DNA of 64,000 bases from Acidobacteriota bacterium. GTDB lineage: Bacteria; Acidobacteriota; Terriglobia; Terriglobales; Acidobacteriaceae. Numbering within the stretch: the stretch's first letter is position 1; every line of letters starts with the position of its first letter. Below, piece by piece: positions 26,000-35,943 of this stretch. The notes under the pieces were generated by a model. It saw only the letters and a list, made by a program, of their open reading frames with translations. It was not told the origin of the DNA and searched no databases. The translations under genes were made by a program, and so were the position numbers. The stretch lies in NCBI GenBank assembly GCA_018268855.1, contig JAFDVR010000006.1, forward strand, positions 326,435 to 390,434. The letters run 5' to 3'.

Positions 26000-27616
26000 T
26001 TAGCGATGATGACGGCGTGCGCGACCACGGGGGTGGGCCATCGACTCATCCACTGCGGTGCCCGAGGGCATTTCTGCTCCGGACGGGACCAGGGTCGTCG
26101 TCACGGTGTTGCTGCCATCGGTACCAGTGTAGACAACGACACGCGATGCATCGACGCCCTTGTCCTTCACCAGGTAGCTCTTCGTGTTGAGAGCACGCTC
26201 CGCAGCCTGGCGGTCAGAGCCACGCTTCGCGCTTGAATTGCCCGTAAGGACAACCTTCGCGTTCGGATCGCGCTGCAGGCTGAGCGCCACGTCATCCAGG
26301 CAAGCCTTGGCTTCGTTGTCCACGCGGGTCGGACGGCGCTTGTCACGCTCGAACGAGACCGAGCAGAGCGACGAGGTCGTCGGAGCTGGCGGCGGCGGCG
26401 GCGCGGAGACGCTCACGGTCGTCGTGGCCGAAGCCGTCTGACCCTTGTCGTCTACCACGTTGCAGGTTACGGTTACCGTGCCCGAATCGGCGGCAGTCGT
26501 GCTCAGGGTTGCGGTGGTGCCGCTGCCTGAGATCGATCCCGACGAAGCGCTGTAGCTGTAGGTCAGCGGACGGTTCTGCGGGCTGGTGCCAACCGAGGTA
26601 ATCGTCGAGGACTCACCCGGCTTTACCGTGGACGGGCTGGCCGAGCAGGTGATGGTCGGTGGCTCGAATGCCTTCACCGTAAACGGCGCGGTGCAATCGG
26701 CAAACTGGCCGGCCTTCGTTCCCTCAGACACATGTCCCTTCACCGTATAGGAACCCGGTGCGAGGCCGTTGGTGTCTACGTTCGCGGTCGAGGAGGTGCC
26801 GCTTACCACACCACCATCGGTCGTCCAGCTATAGGTCACCGTCTTCTTAGGATTCAGGTTCGTTGCCGTACCTGTTACCGTGACGGGGTCACCCGGATAA
26901 ACCGATGCCGGGCTGGCCGTGCAGGAGTACATCACAGGGGGCGGAGGAATAATGTGGCCGAAGTGAAGCAGAATGCCGGTGGACAGTTCCACACCCGGAA
27001 GGTTTGCACGACCACCGATGTCTCCACCCGTTGGGGGAGGTGTTGCCGGACCAAAGTTCACATGCATCCAGGTGTAATCAGCCTGGAAGAGGCGGATGCC
27101 GAACATGTGATTTGCAAACGGCAGATCATAATCCATACCGCCGCCAACCTTCAGGGCCGGTCCAATCTGGTAACGATTGTGCTCAAAGAAAGCCGGGCTG
27201 CTGTTATTCGGGCCGCCAAGTCTGGCTGCACCTGCATGTCCATGCGCAAAGAGCGTGAAGTTCTGCATCGGGGCGCGGAAAATTGGACCGGCTGATGCGA
27301 TGTACAGACCATCGTTCTGGCCATCCGGATGAGCGGACAGGCTGACTTCGGCACCGACATACTTGTTGAAGTAATATGCCGCGCTACCGATCGCACCCAG
27401 ATCGATGGATGAGTAGCGGATATTGGCTGGCTTCACGACGCCATGAGCGCCGTAGTAAGAGTAGCCAAGGAAAATATCCACCCGCGAAGGATTCGGTCCT
27501 GCGGGCGGTGCGGCACTGGCTGGGGCCATCTGGGCTCCCAGACTTGCGGCACCGAAACTGATGATGCCTGCAGCCAGAACCGAGCGGCCTAGCATGCGAA
27601 ACGGGCGAGAAAACAT
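26000..27616 (-). CDS. OmpA-family outer membrane protein with two Ig/PKD-like domains
   Basis: 538 residues from the ATG at 27616 (GGAGG nine bases upstream; a longer frame lacks this and would bury the signal peptide). Signal peptide about 1-30, then an OmpA-like eight-stranded barrel region (VDIFLGYSYYGAHGVVKP to TGILLHFGHI). Two tandem Ig/PKD-like repeats of about 85 residues each follow (MYSCTASPASVYPGDPVTVT and PTITCSASPSTVKPGESSTI), then a Pro-rich hinge and a C-terminal OmpA peptidoglycan-binding domain (VVLTGNSSAKRGSDRQAAER). The tail ends in an unusual RGRARRHHR. Role: envelope-to-wall tether. A known layout in acidobacteria, by memory. Confidence 0.85.
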   Translation of the reverse strand: MFSRPFRMLGRSVLAAGIISFGAASLGAQMAPASAAPPAGPNPSRVDIFLGYSYYGAHGVVKPANIRYSSIDLGAIGSAAYYFNKYVGAEVSLSAHPDGQNDGLYIASAGPIFRAPMQNFTLFAHGHAGAARLGGPNNSSPAFFEHNRYQIGPALKVGGGMDYDLPFANHMFGIRLFQADYTWMHVNFGPATPPPTGGDIGGRANLPGVELSTGILLHFGHIIPPPPVMYSCTASPASVYPGDPVTVTGTATNLNPKKTVTYSWTTDGGVVSGTSSTANVDTNGLAPGSYTVKGHVSEGTKAGQFADCTAPFTVKAFEPPTITCSASPSTVKPGESSTITSVGTSPQNRPLTYSYSASSGSISGSGTTATLSTTAADSGTVTVTCNVVDDKGQTASATTTVSVSAPPPPPAPTTSSLCSVSFERDKRRPTRVDNEAKACLDDVALSLQRDPNAKVVLTGNSSAKRGSDRQAAERALNTKSYLVKDKGVDASRVVVYTGTDGSNTVTTTLVPSGAEMPSGTAVDESMAHPRGRARRHHR

Positions 27617-27836
27617 TCGACTATCCTCCGCGAAAAAATACTTGAACTCGTTTGCTGTCAGTCCGTTTACTGCCCAAACTGACAACGATTCGGAACGCCT
27701 GTGAAGTGTAACGTAAATTTCTGCCACGTCGAGCAGAAAATCACGTCCCTGCATACTTTCAATAAACTCCGGGCATTCCCGTAAGTCTTTTTGCTGGCTC
27801 GACTTCTGTTTTCCGGCAGGTTCGCCGGATGCACTT

Positions 27837-28454
27837 TCAGCCGAGGTTAAGGGTTTTTTTCAACGTCCCACGCTCACTCTGGATCTTCTCCTGAAGCAAC
27901 GTGAGGGCATAAATAAGCTGTTCGGGGCGAGGCGGGCATCCAGGCACATAAACATCGACTGGAATCACCTGATTTACCCCTTGCAAAAGCGCGTAATTAT
28001 TGAAAACACCGCCGGAAGTAGCGCAGGCCCCCATGGAAATGACCCATTTCGGTTCCGGCATCTGCTCATACAATCGCCGGATCACCGGCGCCATCTTTTG
28101 CGATACGCGTCCGGCAATGATCATCAGATCGCTCTGCCGCGGCGACGGACGAAAGACCTCAGCACCAAAACGAGCGATGTCATACCGGGAGCCGCCCATG
28201 GACATCATTTCGATAGCGCAGCAAGCCAGCCCAAAGGTCATCGGCCAAACGGAGTTCTTGCGGACCCAGTTCAATGCCGCGTCCAGAGATGCCAGCACCA
28301 CGCCTTCCGGCTGGTCATATCCCCAGGCAACCTCGTTTATTTTGTCGCGGTTCTTGCCAAAGCTGTCCAGTGAGCCGAAGAAGTAGCGATCATTCGCCTG
28401 CGGGGTTTCCGTAGGGCGGCCGTTACTAGACGTTTCGTTTGCAGAAAGACTCAT
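27837..28454 (-). CDS. nuoB: NADH-quinone oxidoreductase subunit B, isolated gene
   Basis: The 205-residue N2-cluster subunit of complex I. All four iron-sulphur cysteine ligands are present: the tandem pair in [11 protein letters not shown], one in [14 protein letters not shown] and one in [13 protein letters not shown]. The core matches the usual length, with an N-terminal extension of about 45 residues. No other nuo gene is nearby: an OmpA-like gene lies downstream and an unknown secreted protein upstream. I start at the ATG at 28454; an upstream in-frame start would add 17 poorly conserved residues. Confidence 0.94.
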   Translation of the reverse strand: MSLSANETSSNGRPTETPQANDRYFFGSLDSFGKNRDKINEVAWGYDQPEGVVLASLDAALNWVRKNSVWPMTFGLACCAIEMMSMGGSRYDIARFGAEVFRPSPRQSDLMIIAGRVSQKMAPVIRRLYEQMPEPKWVISMGACATSGGVFNNYALLQGVNQVIPVDVYVPGCPPRPEQLIYALTLLQEKIQSERGTLKKTLNLG

Positions 28455-28543
28455 GGTTTCAATATATTCGACAGCTTTACAACAGGGGCCCAAAAAATGT
28501 CGCAAACTGTTTCTTCGGACGTGTTTTACCTAAGAAACGTTGC

Positions 28544-29248
28544 TCAATGACGTAGAGAATCGCTTGATTTACAAGGAACATCCACCTCTGGGAACGACAC
28601 GCGAAAACGCACTAAAGTAATCATTCCAAGCGGGGATGGTCCCGTTGGGGACTGCTCCACCACATGTGCAGTAGATAAAAAATGAGTCGCCACCAGAGAA
28701 GCCGCAGCCGTTTGGTTCCTTGTTCCACCAATCAGATGAGCATCCAGAATTTCCAGCTTTGCCGGTGCTGCCCGCGCGCTCAACTGCAGAAGTTTCGCCA
28801 TGCCCTGTTGCGACTGCGCGGTGGGAGCATTCGGCGGCGCGGAAGTGTACTGCCGATACGCCGCGATGGCCTCTTTCAGCACTGCGGGTGTGCGGAAGTA
28901 CTGAAAGCTGCGCGGGTTCCAGCCAATGGCGTCCTGCGCGCGAAAGGCGAAGTCCGTCGAGATCAGGATGGGATTTGGCGATATGTACGGGGGGGTTGCA
29001 AGACCTGCGTAATCGAATTCGCCACGCGGTGCAGTGCTGTCCAGCATGCGCACGATCCAGCCGGACGGGATCGCCTCCAGCATGAAATCCAGTCCTGCGG
29101 GACCGGCGTGGCGAAAGTTCTCTCCGCGTTTTACTTCGCCTTCGATAGTTAGAACGCACGACTTTGCTTTTTTGCCGGGCGGATTGGCAGCGTGTGCTGC
29201 CAGAATCGGCGCAAGTAGTCCAGCGGCAATCCATCGGGCAGCGTTCAC
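28544..29248 (-). CDS. Secreted hypothetical protein
   Basis: 234 residues from a GTG at 29248 with AAGGA ten bases upstream. The N-terminus NAARWIAAGLLAPILAAHA looks like a signal peptide. The mature part contains CVLTIEGEVKRGENFRHAGP and a WIVRMLDSTAPRGEFDYAGL segment, with two cysteines in total. I recognise no domain. It is divergent from glnD (89-bp gap) and upstream of nuoB but separated from it by 89 bp without a terminator, so co-transcription is possible. An earlier start at 29311 is less likely because it precedes the signal peptide. Confidence 0.65.
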   Translation of the reverse strand: MNAARWIAAGLLAPILAAHAANPPGKKAKSCVLTIEGEVKRGENFRHAGPAGLDFMLEAIPSGWIVRMLDSTAPRGEFDYAGLATPPYISPNPILISTDFAFRAQDAIGWNPRSFQYFRTPAVLKEAIAAYRQYTSAPPNAPTAQSQQGMAKLLQLSARAAPAKLEILDAHLIGGTRNQTAAASLVATHFLSTAHVVEQSPTGPSPLGMITLVRFRVSFPEVDVPCKSSDSLRH

Positions 29249-29337
29249 AGGTGCATCATCCTTATAGGTCCTTAATGGGCTCTCTTGTACAGTAATCCAA
29301 CTGGAAGGCATCGCAGAATAGCTTCCGAGATACGGAC

Positions 29338-32004
29338 ATGAGCAACGAGATACAGACCGGTGCGACCAAACGCTATCACGATCGAATTGCAGCCATGCGC
29401 GAACGGTTCAAGCACGGCCGCGATGGGCGGGTTGCCATCGCAGAACGTGCCGATGCTGCCGACGAGCTTGTGCGCGAACTGTGGCGATACACTCTCGCGC
29501 AGCATGGCGATCTGCTTCGCGATGTCGCCGTGCTCGCCGTAGGTGGATATGGGCGGCGCGAGCTCTTCCCTTTTTCCGATCTCGATCTGCTCTTTCTGGT
29601 AAAAGACGTCTCGCAGGAAAAGCTGGTGAAGCCGGCCATCCGCGCGATATCGCAGACCTTATGGGACGCGGGCATTCGTCTCTCGCCGATCACGCGCTCG
29701 CTTGCCGAGTGCGATCGCGTGGACCCAGACAATATCGAGTTCACACTCTCTCTTCTCGATGCTCGCTCCATCACGGGCAGCGAGGAGTTATCGCACAAGC
29801 TCCGCCGTGAGCAGATGCCAAGACTCATCGAACGCGAACGCCGCACGCTGCTCAATGGCATTGCACGGTTGGTGAAAGAACGCCACGCCAAGTATGGCAA
29901 TACGCTCTTCCATCTGGAGCCCAATATCAAGGATTGCCCCGGAGGTCTGCGCGACATCCACGTATGCGAATGGCTGCGCAAGATCAGCGATAACGCCATT
30001 ACCGAAGCTAATCGCGTAGAGGCCCTGCCGAAGATCTTCCGCTCCACGTCTTCGGTTGCGCCGCGCGTGGAGGCTACGGCGGAGAGCAAGCGCGAGTTCG
30101 CTGCTGCGACGGATTTCTTCGCTGCCGTGCGGTGCTTTCTGCACTTCCGCAATGGACGCGATACCAACACGCTGGACTGGCGTGCGCAGGATGCTGCTGC
30201 CGCTGCCGGTGTTGGCATGGGAACGCATGCGGGAGTTGCCGATGCCGCTTACTGGATGCAGCTTTACTTCCGCCATGCGCGTAGTGTGGAGCGCTGGCTG
30301 TTGCAACGCATGGACGAGATGCCGAAGGAAAGCTCGTTCTTCGATCGCTTCTCTTTGCGGCGCGGCGCTGCAGTAGAAGACGGTTCCGGTTTCCGCATTG
30401 AACGCGGGCGGTTAGTGCTGAATCCTCCAAACGATCACGGCGATCCTGCAGAAGACCCCGAAGTGATGCTGCGCGCGTTCGATGCCGTTGCGCAGACTGG
30501 CGCGCGCCTTTCTTCTGACACCGAGGTGCGGCTGGAGAGTGCGCTGCCACTGCTTTCGCGAGAGATGGATGAAGGCATTGCGCTGTGGAACCAGCTCAAG
30601 CGCATCCTCTGCGGGCCGCATGCGGGTGCGGCGCTGCGCTCCATGCATGCGCTCGGAATCCTGGAACTGATCATGCCGGAGTTTCATGGCATCGACGCGT
30701 TGGTCATCCGCGACGCGTATCACCGCTACACAGTGGATGAACATACGTTCGTTCTCATCGACACCTTGCATGGGCTCGTTCAACAGACGGGTGCGCTGGC
30801 GGAGTGGGCAAAACGCTTTGAGGACATTCGCCGCGAGATCAACCATCCGGAGTTGCTCTATCTCGCCGCGCTGCTGCACGACACAGGCAAGGGCCGCGCA
30901 GGCGAAGATCATGCGATAGAAAGTTCACGCCTCGCCATCAGTGTGCTGTCGCGTCTGGAGATCGACGCTTACGAGCGTTCGCTGGTGCTTGGACTTATCG
31001 AGAACCATCTGGAAGCATCGAACGCTCTGCGCCGGGACATCTTCGATGCGGAGACAGTGCAAGCGTTCGCGGACAAAGTGCAAACGCCGGAAGAGTTGCG
31101 CATGCTGATTCTGTTTACCTACGCAGATATTAATGCCGTGCACCCCGATGCGCTGACGCCGTGGAAAGCAGAGAACTTGTGGCGGCTGTACATCGCCACC
31201 TCCAATTACCTTGACCGCAATATCGATGAAGAACGTGTGGATGCGCGTGTATCCAGCGAACTCATCCGCCGCGTCACGGCGCTGCTGGGGAATGAAGCAA
31301 AGGATGCCATTACATTTCTCGAAGGCTTCCCGCAACGCTATCTGCGGACACGTTCGCCGGAACAAATCCGCACGCACTATGCGATGGCGAAAAAGCTGGA
31401 CCACGATCCTGTGCAGCTTGATTTCCACGGTTCGGCAGAGCGATACAACATCAGCGTAGTGACCCGCGACCGTGCAGGATTGTTCGCGCGGGTAAGCGGA
31501 GCGCTGGCTGGCTGGGGCATGAACATCGTCTCCGCGGATGCGTTTGCCAACGCGCACGGCGTCGTCGTCGACAGCTTCCGGTTCACCGACTCATTTCGTA
31601 CGCTGGAGATGAACCCGGAAGAGCGCGAGCGTTTTCTGAAGAGTGTGCATGATGCTCTGCTGGATGGCACTGCGATGGAGAAGATGCTCAAGAGCCGTCG
31701 CCGTACACGCATACGCACTCCACTGGTGGAGGTGGAGACAAAGATCGAATTCGACGCGACGTCCTCCAGCCACTCAACGCTGATGCAGGTCGTCACACAG
31801 GACACGCCAGGATTGCTCCACGCAATAGCGGTCGCTTTGGGCACGATGAAGTGCAACATCGAAGTTGCCGTCATCGACACCGAAGGCGAGATGGCGATTG
31901 ATGTTTTTTATTTGACGAGAGATGGACAGCCGCTGCCTGAAACGCAGTTCACTTCCATACGCGATGCAGTGGAACAAGCTATCTCGTTGAATGCGATCCC
32001 TTGA
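29338..32004 (+). CDS. glnD: Bifunctional [protein-PII] uridylyltransferase / uridylyl-removing enzyme
   Basis: 888 residues; the nitrogen sensor that uridylylates PII when glutamine is low and deuridylylates it when glutamine is high. Domains in order: nucleotidyltransferase with GGYGRRELFPFSDLDLLF (69-86), the GlnD helical domain (PNIKDCPGGLRDIHVCEWL), an HD phosphohydrolase (LYLAALLHDTGKGRAGEDH) and two C-terminal ACT domains (SVVTRDRAGLFARVSGALAG and VVTQDTPGLLHAIAVALGTM). All catalytic blocks look intact. No glnB or amtB is in the window. Confidence 0.96.
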   Translation: MSNEIQTGATKRYHDRIAAMRERFKHGRDGRVAIAERADAADELVRELWRYTLAQHGDLLRDVAVLAVGGYGRRELFPFSDLDLLFLVKDVSQEKLVKPAIRAISQTLWDAGIRLSPITRSLAECDRVDPDNIEFTLSLLDARSITGSEELSHKLRREQMPRLIERERRTLLNGIARLVKERHAKYGNTLFHLEPNIKDCPGGLRDIHVCEWLRKISDNAITEANRVEALPKIFRSTSSVAPRVEATAESKREFAAATDFFAAVRCFLHFRNGRDTNTLDWRAQDAAAAAGVGMGTHAGVADAAYWMQLYFRHARSVERWLLQRMDEMPKESSFFDRFSLRRGAAVEDGSGFRIERGRLVLNPPNDHGDPAEDPEVMLRAFDAVAQTGARLSSDTEVRLESALPLLSREMDEGIALWNQLKRILCGPHAGAALRSMHALGILELIMPEFHGIDALVIRDAYHRYTVDEHTFVLIDTLHGLVQQTGALAEWAKRFEDIRREINHPELLYLAALLHDTGKGRAGEDHAIESSRLAISVLSRLEIDAYERSLVLGLIENHLEASNALRRDIFDAETVQAFADKVQTPEELRMLILFTYADINAVHPDALTPWKAENLWRLYIATSNYLDRNIDEERVDARVSSELIRRVTALLGNEAKDAITFLEGFPQRYLRTRSPEQIRTHYAMAKKLDHDPVQLDFHGSAERYNISVVTRDRAGLFARVSGALAGWGMNIVSADAFANAHGVVVDSFRFTDSFRTLEMNPEERERFLKSVHDALLDGTAMEKMLKSRRRTRIRTPLVEVETKIEFDATSSSHSTLMQVVTQDTPGLLHAIAVALGTMKCNIEVAVIDTEGEMAIDVFYLTRDGQPLPETQFTSIRDAVEQAISLNAIP

Positions 32005-32013
32005 GAAGGAAGC

Positions 32014-32709
32014 TCAGGCAACGGGAATGCCGCCACCTCTCACGGTGGCGAGGGCCAGCACGCAGGCAGCATCCAGCTTATGCGGAACATACCGCTGCAG
32101 CACAGCCATGGCGTCTTCATGCGAGATCGCCTGATGATAGGGCCTGTTCTCCGTCATTGCCGAGTAGAAATCGGCCACGGCAATAATGCGGTCTTCCAGG
32201 GTTAGGTCCTCAGAGGTAAGCCCGCGCGGATAGCCGCTGCCGTCGAGCCGCTCGTGGTGCCGTCCTGCCATGGTAGCCAGATCGCTGAATGCCCCGACAC
32301 AACGCAAAATCTCTTCCGTGAGTGACGCATGTTCGCGCACGGTGTCCAGCTCATCCTGCGTTAATCCCTCTTTTTTGTGGAGCACTGCGTCAGGAACAAA
32401 CAACTTTCCTATGTCATGCAACAGCGCAGCCCGCCGTATGCGCACTACAGATTCAGGCTCCATTCCCAAATGACGGGCCATACTTTCGGCGGTCTCCGCA
32501 ACACGCACAGAATGGTGATAAGTAAACGGGGACTTCGCGTCCACTACGTAAGCAAATGCGTTACACAGGGCGTCGATGTTTTGTGCGCTGACCGATTCGC
32601 GTTTACTCAGTCTGAACGCAAACGACAGCGCGGAGAGGATCTGCGCCTGCGAGTAGGTCTCGCGGTCCTCTGTTAGCCGGTTAGGGGGGGATAACGTCCC
32701 TGTGGTCAT
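32014..32709 (-). CDS. HD-GYP-type domain protein (putative cyclic-di-GMP phosphodiesterase)
   Basis: 231 residues dominated by an HD-GYP-like domain: YHHSVRVAETAESMARHLG, the metal site LLHDIGKLFVPDAVLHKKEG, and HHERLDGSGYPRGLTSEDLT carrying the HHE-x-x-DGSGYP signature. No receiver or other sensory domain precedes it; the first 50 residues are unassigned. Such proteins usually hydrolyse cyclic di-GMP. It is convergent with glnD, separated by 9 bp. Confidence 0.88.
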   Translation of the reverse strand: MTTGTLSPPNRLTEDRETYSQAQILSALSFAFRLSKRESVSAQNIDALCNAFAYVVDAKSPFTYHHSVRVAETAESMARHLGMEPESVVRIRRAALLHDIGKLFVPDAVLHKKEGLTQDELDTVREHASLTEEILRCVGAFSDLATMAGRHHERLDGSGYPRGLTSEDLTLEDRIIAVADFYSAMTENRPYHQAISHEDAMAVLQRYVPHKLDAACVLALATVRGGGIPVA

Positions 32710-32876
32710 TTGCCGAAGTCAAAGGTAGCTACTGCCATGGCATGTCACTAGCCCCTTCTCGTGTCATTTACCGTACAACAAATGGGTGGGTTACCCGGGC
32801 TTTAGTCCTTTGGGATAAGCGCATAACGGCGTATGCTGGTACAGCCGCTCCAAACAATTCCATTGAGGCAGAGCCG

Positions 32877-33590
32877 ATGCGCCAATTCGGACCTTTTCGG
32901 AACTCCATTTTAAAAACCCTTGATCCTGACGTACTCGCACGGCTTAAGCACCAGCCGCACCATTTGAAAGTAAATTCCATCATGGAACGCCAAGGCGACG
33001 AGATCAAACATCTGTATTTTCTCGAAGATGGTATTGGCTCTATGACAACCCCCTTCCAGGATGGCTCCGAGGCCGAGGTGGGACTTTTTGGATATGAAAG
33101 TGTAATTGGCGTATCTGCTTTGATCGGGACGAAACGGAGTCTTAATCGCACTTATATGCAGTCTGATGGGCATGGCTACACATGCGCCATAGAGCATGCG
33201 CAGGCTGAGTTCAAACGTGGTGAGAGCTTCCACGACCTGGTGCTGCGCTATACGCAGGCACAACTGATGCAGACAGCTCAAACTGCCGGATGCAATGCAA
33301 AACATAGTGTCAGCCAGAGGCTCGCTCGATGGCTTCTGCTCTGCCGCGATCGGTTAGGTTCAGGCACACTTCCGCTCACCCACGAGTTTCTAGGTCATAT
33401 GCTCTGCATTCGCCGCACCTCTGTACATGCAGCAGCAGATAAGTTCAGAAAACAAGGCCTCATTGACTACACCAGAGGCAAAATAGTGGTTCTGAACCAG
33501 GTGGAACTTGAAGCGCACGCCTGTGAATGCTACCGCGTGGTCCGCAACCATCTCAGCAACTACACCGAAGTAGAGCAGGGTGCCATATAG
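32877..33590 (+). CDS. Crp/Fnr-family transcriptional regulator
   Basis: 237 residues from the ATG at 32877 (GAGG 8 bases upstream). The N-terminal cyclic-nucleotide-binding-like barrel is recognised by FLEDGIGSMTTPFQDGSEAE and VGLFGYESVIGVSALIG. A long dimer helix and a C-terminal winged helix follow (LTHEFLGHMLCIRRTSVHAA). The phosphate-binding pocket of true CRP is not conserved, and there is no Fnr cysteine cluster, so the ligand is unknown. This is the large Crp-like class common in acidobacteria and rhizobia. Upstream in-frame starts exist, but homology begins near here. Confidence 0.87.
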   Translation: MRQFGPFRNSILKTLDPDVLARLKHQPHHLKVNSIMERQGDEIKHLYFLEDGIGSMTTPFQDGSEAEVGLFGYESVIGVSALIGTKRSLNRTYMQSDGHGYTCAIEHAQAEFKRGESFHDLVLRYTQAQLMQTAQTAGCNAKHSVSQRLARWLLLCRDRLGSGTLPLTHEFLGHMLCIRRTSVHAAADKFRKQGLIDYTRGKIVVLNQVELEAHACECYRVVRNHLSNYTEVEQGAI

Positions 33591-33631
33591 GTTATAGCCT
33601 GGGTTCACGATCTTCCCCCTAAAATAGGGAC

Positions 33632-34171
33632 ATGTCGACACCCATCAATTGTGAGCCGCTCAAGGCGCTTGTCCGCACCGTTCCCGATTTTCCCAAACCG
33701 GGCATTCTCTTCTACGACATCACTACGCTGCTGAAAGACAAAGCAGGCTTTGCGCAGATGATTGATGCCCTGGCAGCGCACTACATCGATAAAGATGTGG
33801 ACCTGGTGCTCGGCATTGAAGCGCGCGGTTTTATTTTTGGCCCCGCCATGGCTTATCGCCTCAACGCTGGCTTCGTCCCTGTGCGCAAGCCGCGCAAGCT
33901 GCCCGCCGAGGTAGCCAAGGTAACCTACGATCTCGAATACGGCTCCGACTCGCTAGAAATCCATCTGGATGCTATCCAGCCCGGCCAGCGCGTCGTTATT
34001 GTGGACGATCTCCTCGCCACCGGTGGCACCATGCAGGCCACCGTGCAGCTTGTAAAACAGCTCGGCGGAGAGATTGCAGGCCTGGCTTTTGCTGTCGAAC
34101 TCGACTTTTTGAAAGGCCGCCAAAAGTTCTCGGAATACGATGTCTTCAGCCTTCTGCACTACAACGAATAG
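33632..34171 (+). CDS. apt: Adenine phosphoribosyltransferase
   Basis: 179 residues; salvages adenine to AMP using PRPP. The PRPP-binding motif [17 protein letters not shown] and the N-terminal [20 protein letters not shown] are characteristic, as is the [17 protein letters not shown] segment. Full length for the family. It is followed by a terminator and then the alcohol dehydrogenase gene. Confidence 0.97.
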   Translation: MSTPINCEPLKALVRTVPDFPKPGILFYDITTLLKDKAGFAQMIDALAAHYIDKDVDLVLGIEARGFIFGPAMAYRLNAGFVPVRKPRKLPAEVAKVTYDLEYGSDSLEIHLDAIQPGQRVVIVDDLLATGGTMQATVQLVKQLGGEIAGLAFAVELDFLKGRQKFSEYDVFSLLHYNE

Positions 34172-34186
34172 TCGCTAAAACCAAAG

Positions 34187-34232
34187 AACTCCATCGTCCC
34201 CGCGCACATTGGCGCAGACGATGGAGTTTTTC
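34187..34232 (+). terminator. Terminator after apt
   Basis: AACTCCATCGTC (34187-34198) pairs with GACGATGGAGTT (34217-34228), followed by TTTT. The 18-base loop contains further GCGC complementarity. Confidence 0.88.
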
Positions 34233-34292
34233 TTTGCTTCCACCTGCACTTTTGTTCATCCAATCTCTACAATCACCCGCAAGGAGAAAACC

Positions 34293-35336
34293 ATGCTTGC
34301 ATCCAAGGGATACGCCGCGCAGAACGCGGAAACACCCCTCGCGCCCTGGAGCTTTGAGCGACGCGACCTCGGCCCCAACGATATTCAGATCGAGATTAAG
34401 TTCTGTGGCATCTGCCACTCCGACATTCACCAGGCACGTAACGAGTGGGGCAACTCGCTCTATCCCATGGTTCCAGGACACGAGATCGTCGGTGTTGTCT
34501 CTGCGGTGGGCAGCAACGTCAAAAAGTTTAAAGTTGGCGATCTGGCCGGAGTTGGCTGCATGGTAGATTCCTGCCATGAGTGCAACAGCTGTAAGGCAGG
34601 TGAAGAACAATACTGTGATCGCGGCGCTACGGTTTTCACCTATAACGGCAAAGACCAGAACGGTAACCTGACCTTCGGTGGCTACTCTAACAACATCGTC
34701 GTTACTGAGTCCTTCGCGCTCTCCATCTCTCCCAAACTGCAACTGGCAGCCGTAGCTCCGCTGCTGTGCGCAGGCATAACTACATACTCACCTCTGCGCC
34801 ATTGGGGAGCAGGTCCGGGTAAGAAAGTGGGCATTGTTGGACTTGGCGGACTGGGCCACATGGGACTAAAGTTCTCTCGTGCCTTCGGCGCTCACACCAC
34901 GCTCTTCACCACCTCGCCCAGCAAGGTTGAAGACGCCAGGAAGCTCGGCGCGGATGAAGTGGTCATCTCCAAAGACCCCAGCCAGATGGCGCAGGTTTCA
35001 GGCAGCTTCGACTTCATCCTCGATTGCGTCTCCGCCGAGCACGATATCAACAGCTATCTCAATCTGTTACGTCGCGACGGTACTCTCTGTCTCGTTGGCG
35101 TACCGGAAAAGCCGTTCGCCATCCACGCATTTTCCGTCATCGCCGGACGCAAATCGCTCTCCGGCTCCATGATTGGCGGCATCCGCGAAACACAGGAGAT
35201 GCTTGATTTCTGCGCCGAGCACAATATCGTCTGCGACATCGAGATGACCACCTACGACAAGGTGAACGAAGCTTTCGAACGCGTCGTCAATGGCGATGTG
35301 AAGTACCGCTTCGTGCTGGATGCGGCATCGCTGTAA
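34293..35336 (+). CDS. Zinc-dependent NAD(P) alcohol dehydrogenase (cinnamyl/YahK-like)
   Basis: A 347-residue medium-chain dehydrogenase. AAGGAG is 7 bases before the ATG at 34293. Catalytic zinc ligands are in FCGICHSDIHQA and VPGHEIVG. The structural zinc cysteines are in CHECNSCKAGEEQYC, and the Rossmann loop is GIVGLGGLGHMGLKF. The sequence is of the cinnamyl-alcohol-dehydrogenase / YahK aldehyde reductase group, usually NADPH-dependent with broad aldehyde range. It stands alone between two terminators. Confidence 0.93.
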   Translation: MLASKGYAAQNAETPLAPWSFERRDLGPNDIQIEIKFCGICHSDIHQARNEWGNSLYPMVPGHEIVGVVSAVGSNVKKFKVGDLAGVGCMVDSCHECNSCKAGEEQYCDRGATVFTYNGKDQNGNLTFGGYSNNIVVTESFALSISPKLQLAAVAPLLCAGITTYSPLRHWGAGPGKKVGIVGLGGLGHMGLKFSRAFGAHTTLFTTSPSKVEDARKLGADEVVISKDPSQMAQVSGSFDFILDCVSAEHDINSYLNLLRRDGTLCLVGVPEKPFAIHAFSVIAGRKSLSGSMIGGIRETQEMLDFCAEHNIVCDIEMTTYDKVNEAFERVVNGDVKYRFVLDAASL

Positions 35337-35345
35337 ATCCATCTA

Positions 35346-35386
35346 AAAAGTGAGCGGGCGAGGATTTTCCTCGCCCGCTCACTTTT
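35346..35386. terminator. Very strong bidirectional terminator
   Basis: AAAAGTGAGCGGGCGAGGA and TCCTCGCCCGCTCACTTTT form a perfect 19-bp stem with a TTT loop between two convergent genes. Confidence 0.95.
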
Positions 35387-35399
35387 AATCCTGACACAA

Positions 35400-35822
35400 C
35401 TAATCGCCCTGCAACTCGCCTAGCAGTAACTCCGGTTTGATGTTCGGATCGATCACGGGCAGCGACGGCAGCTTAAGCGTGCTTCCCGCCTCGCGCACCA
35501 CGGCGTCCACATGTTCCAGCACCTCATCCACGGTCATGGTGTACATCTCACGACCGTTGTCATAACCGCTCTCAACGATGGATTTCAGGAACCGCCCAGC
35601 GGCCTGCGCAGCTGCGTAATCTGTAATTACTTTGCCGTTGCGGCGCTTCTGCTCTACCCATGCCTTATTGGGCATCGCCACCCATACGGGACGGTCATTC
35701 ACTGCAAAGCGGATATCGGTCGCATCGGCGTGGCGCGTAGCAATCGCCACAATCGTGCCCTTCCAGACACAGTGCAGATCTTCGCCAGTCCAACGGTCGG
35801 TTACGTGGAAATCCTCGTACAT
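35400..35822 (-). CDS. Conserved hypothetical protein
   Basis: 140 residues starting MYEDFHVTDRWTGEDLHCVW. Soluble, rich in aspartate and valine, with a PVWVAMPNKAWVEQKRRNG segment and a C-terminal PELLLGELQGD. No signal peptide, membrane segment or recognised domain. The ribosome site GGAG is close (3-4 bases) to the ATG. It faces the TPR gene (about 120-bp divergent gap) and ends at the 19-bp terminator. The regular codon use argues that it is real. Confidence 0.7.
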   Translation of the reverse strand: MYEDFHVTDRWTGEDLHCVWKGTIVAIATRHADATDIRFAVNDRPVWVAMPNKAWVEQKRRNGKVITDYAAAQAAGRFLKSIVESGYDNGREMYTMTVDEVLEHVDAVVREAGSTLKLPSLPVIDPNIKPELLLGELQGD

Positions 35823-35943
35823 ATCTCCAGCTTAGTGGCAGCGGCTGCGGCGGGCAAGCCGTCCTCCCTGCTAAACTTGAAAGCTGTGGCCGGTGCACCG
35901 TTTACCTGGCCTGTCACTTTCGATTCTTTCTGTAAGGACATCC

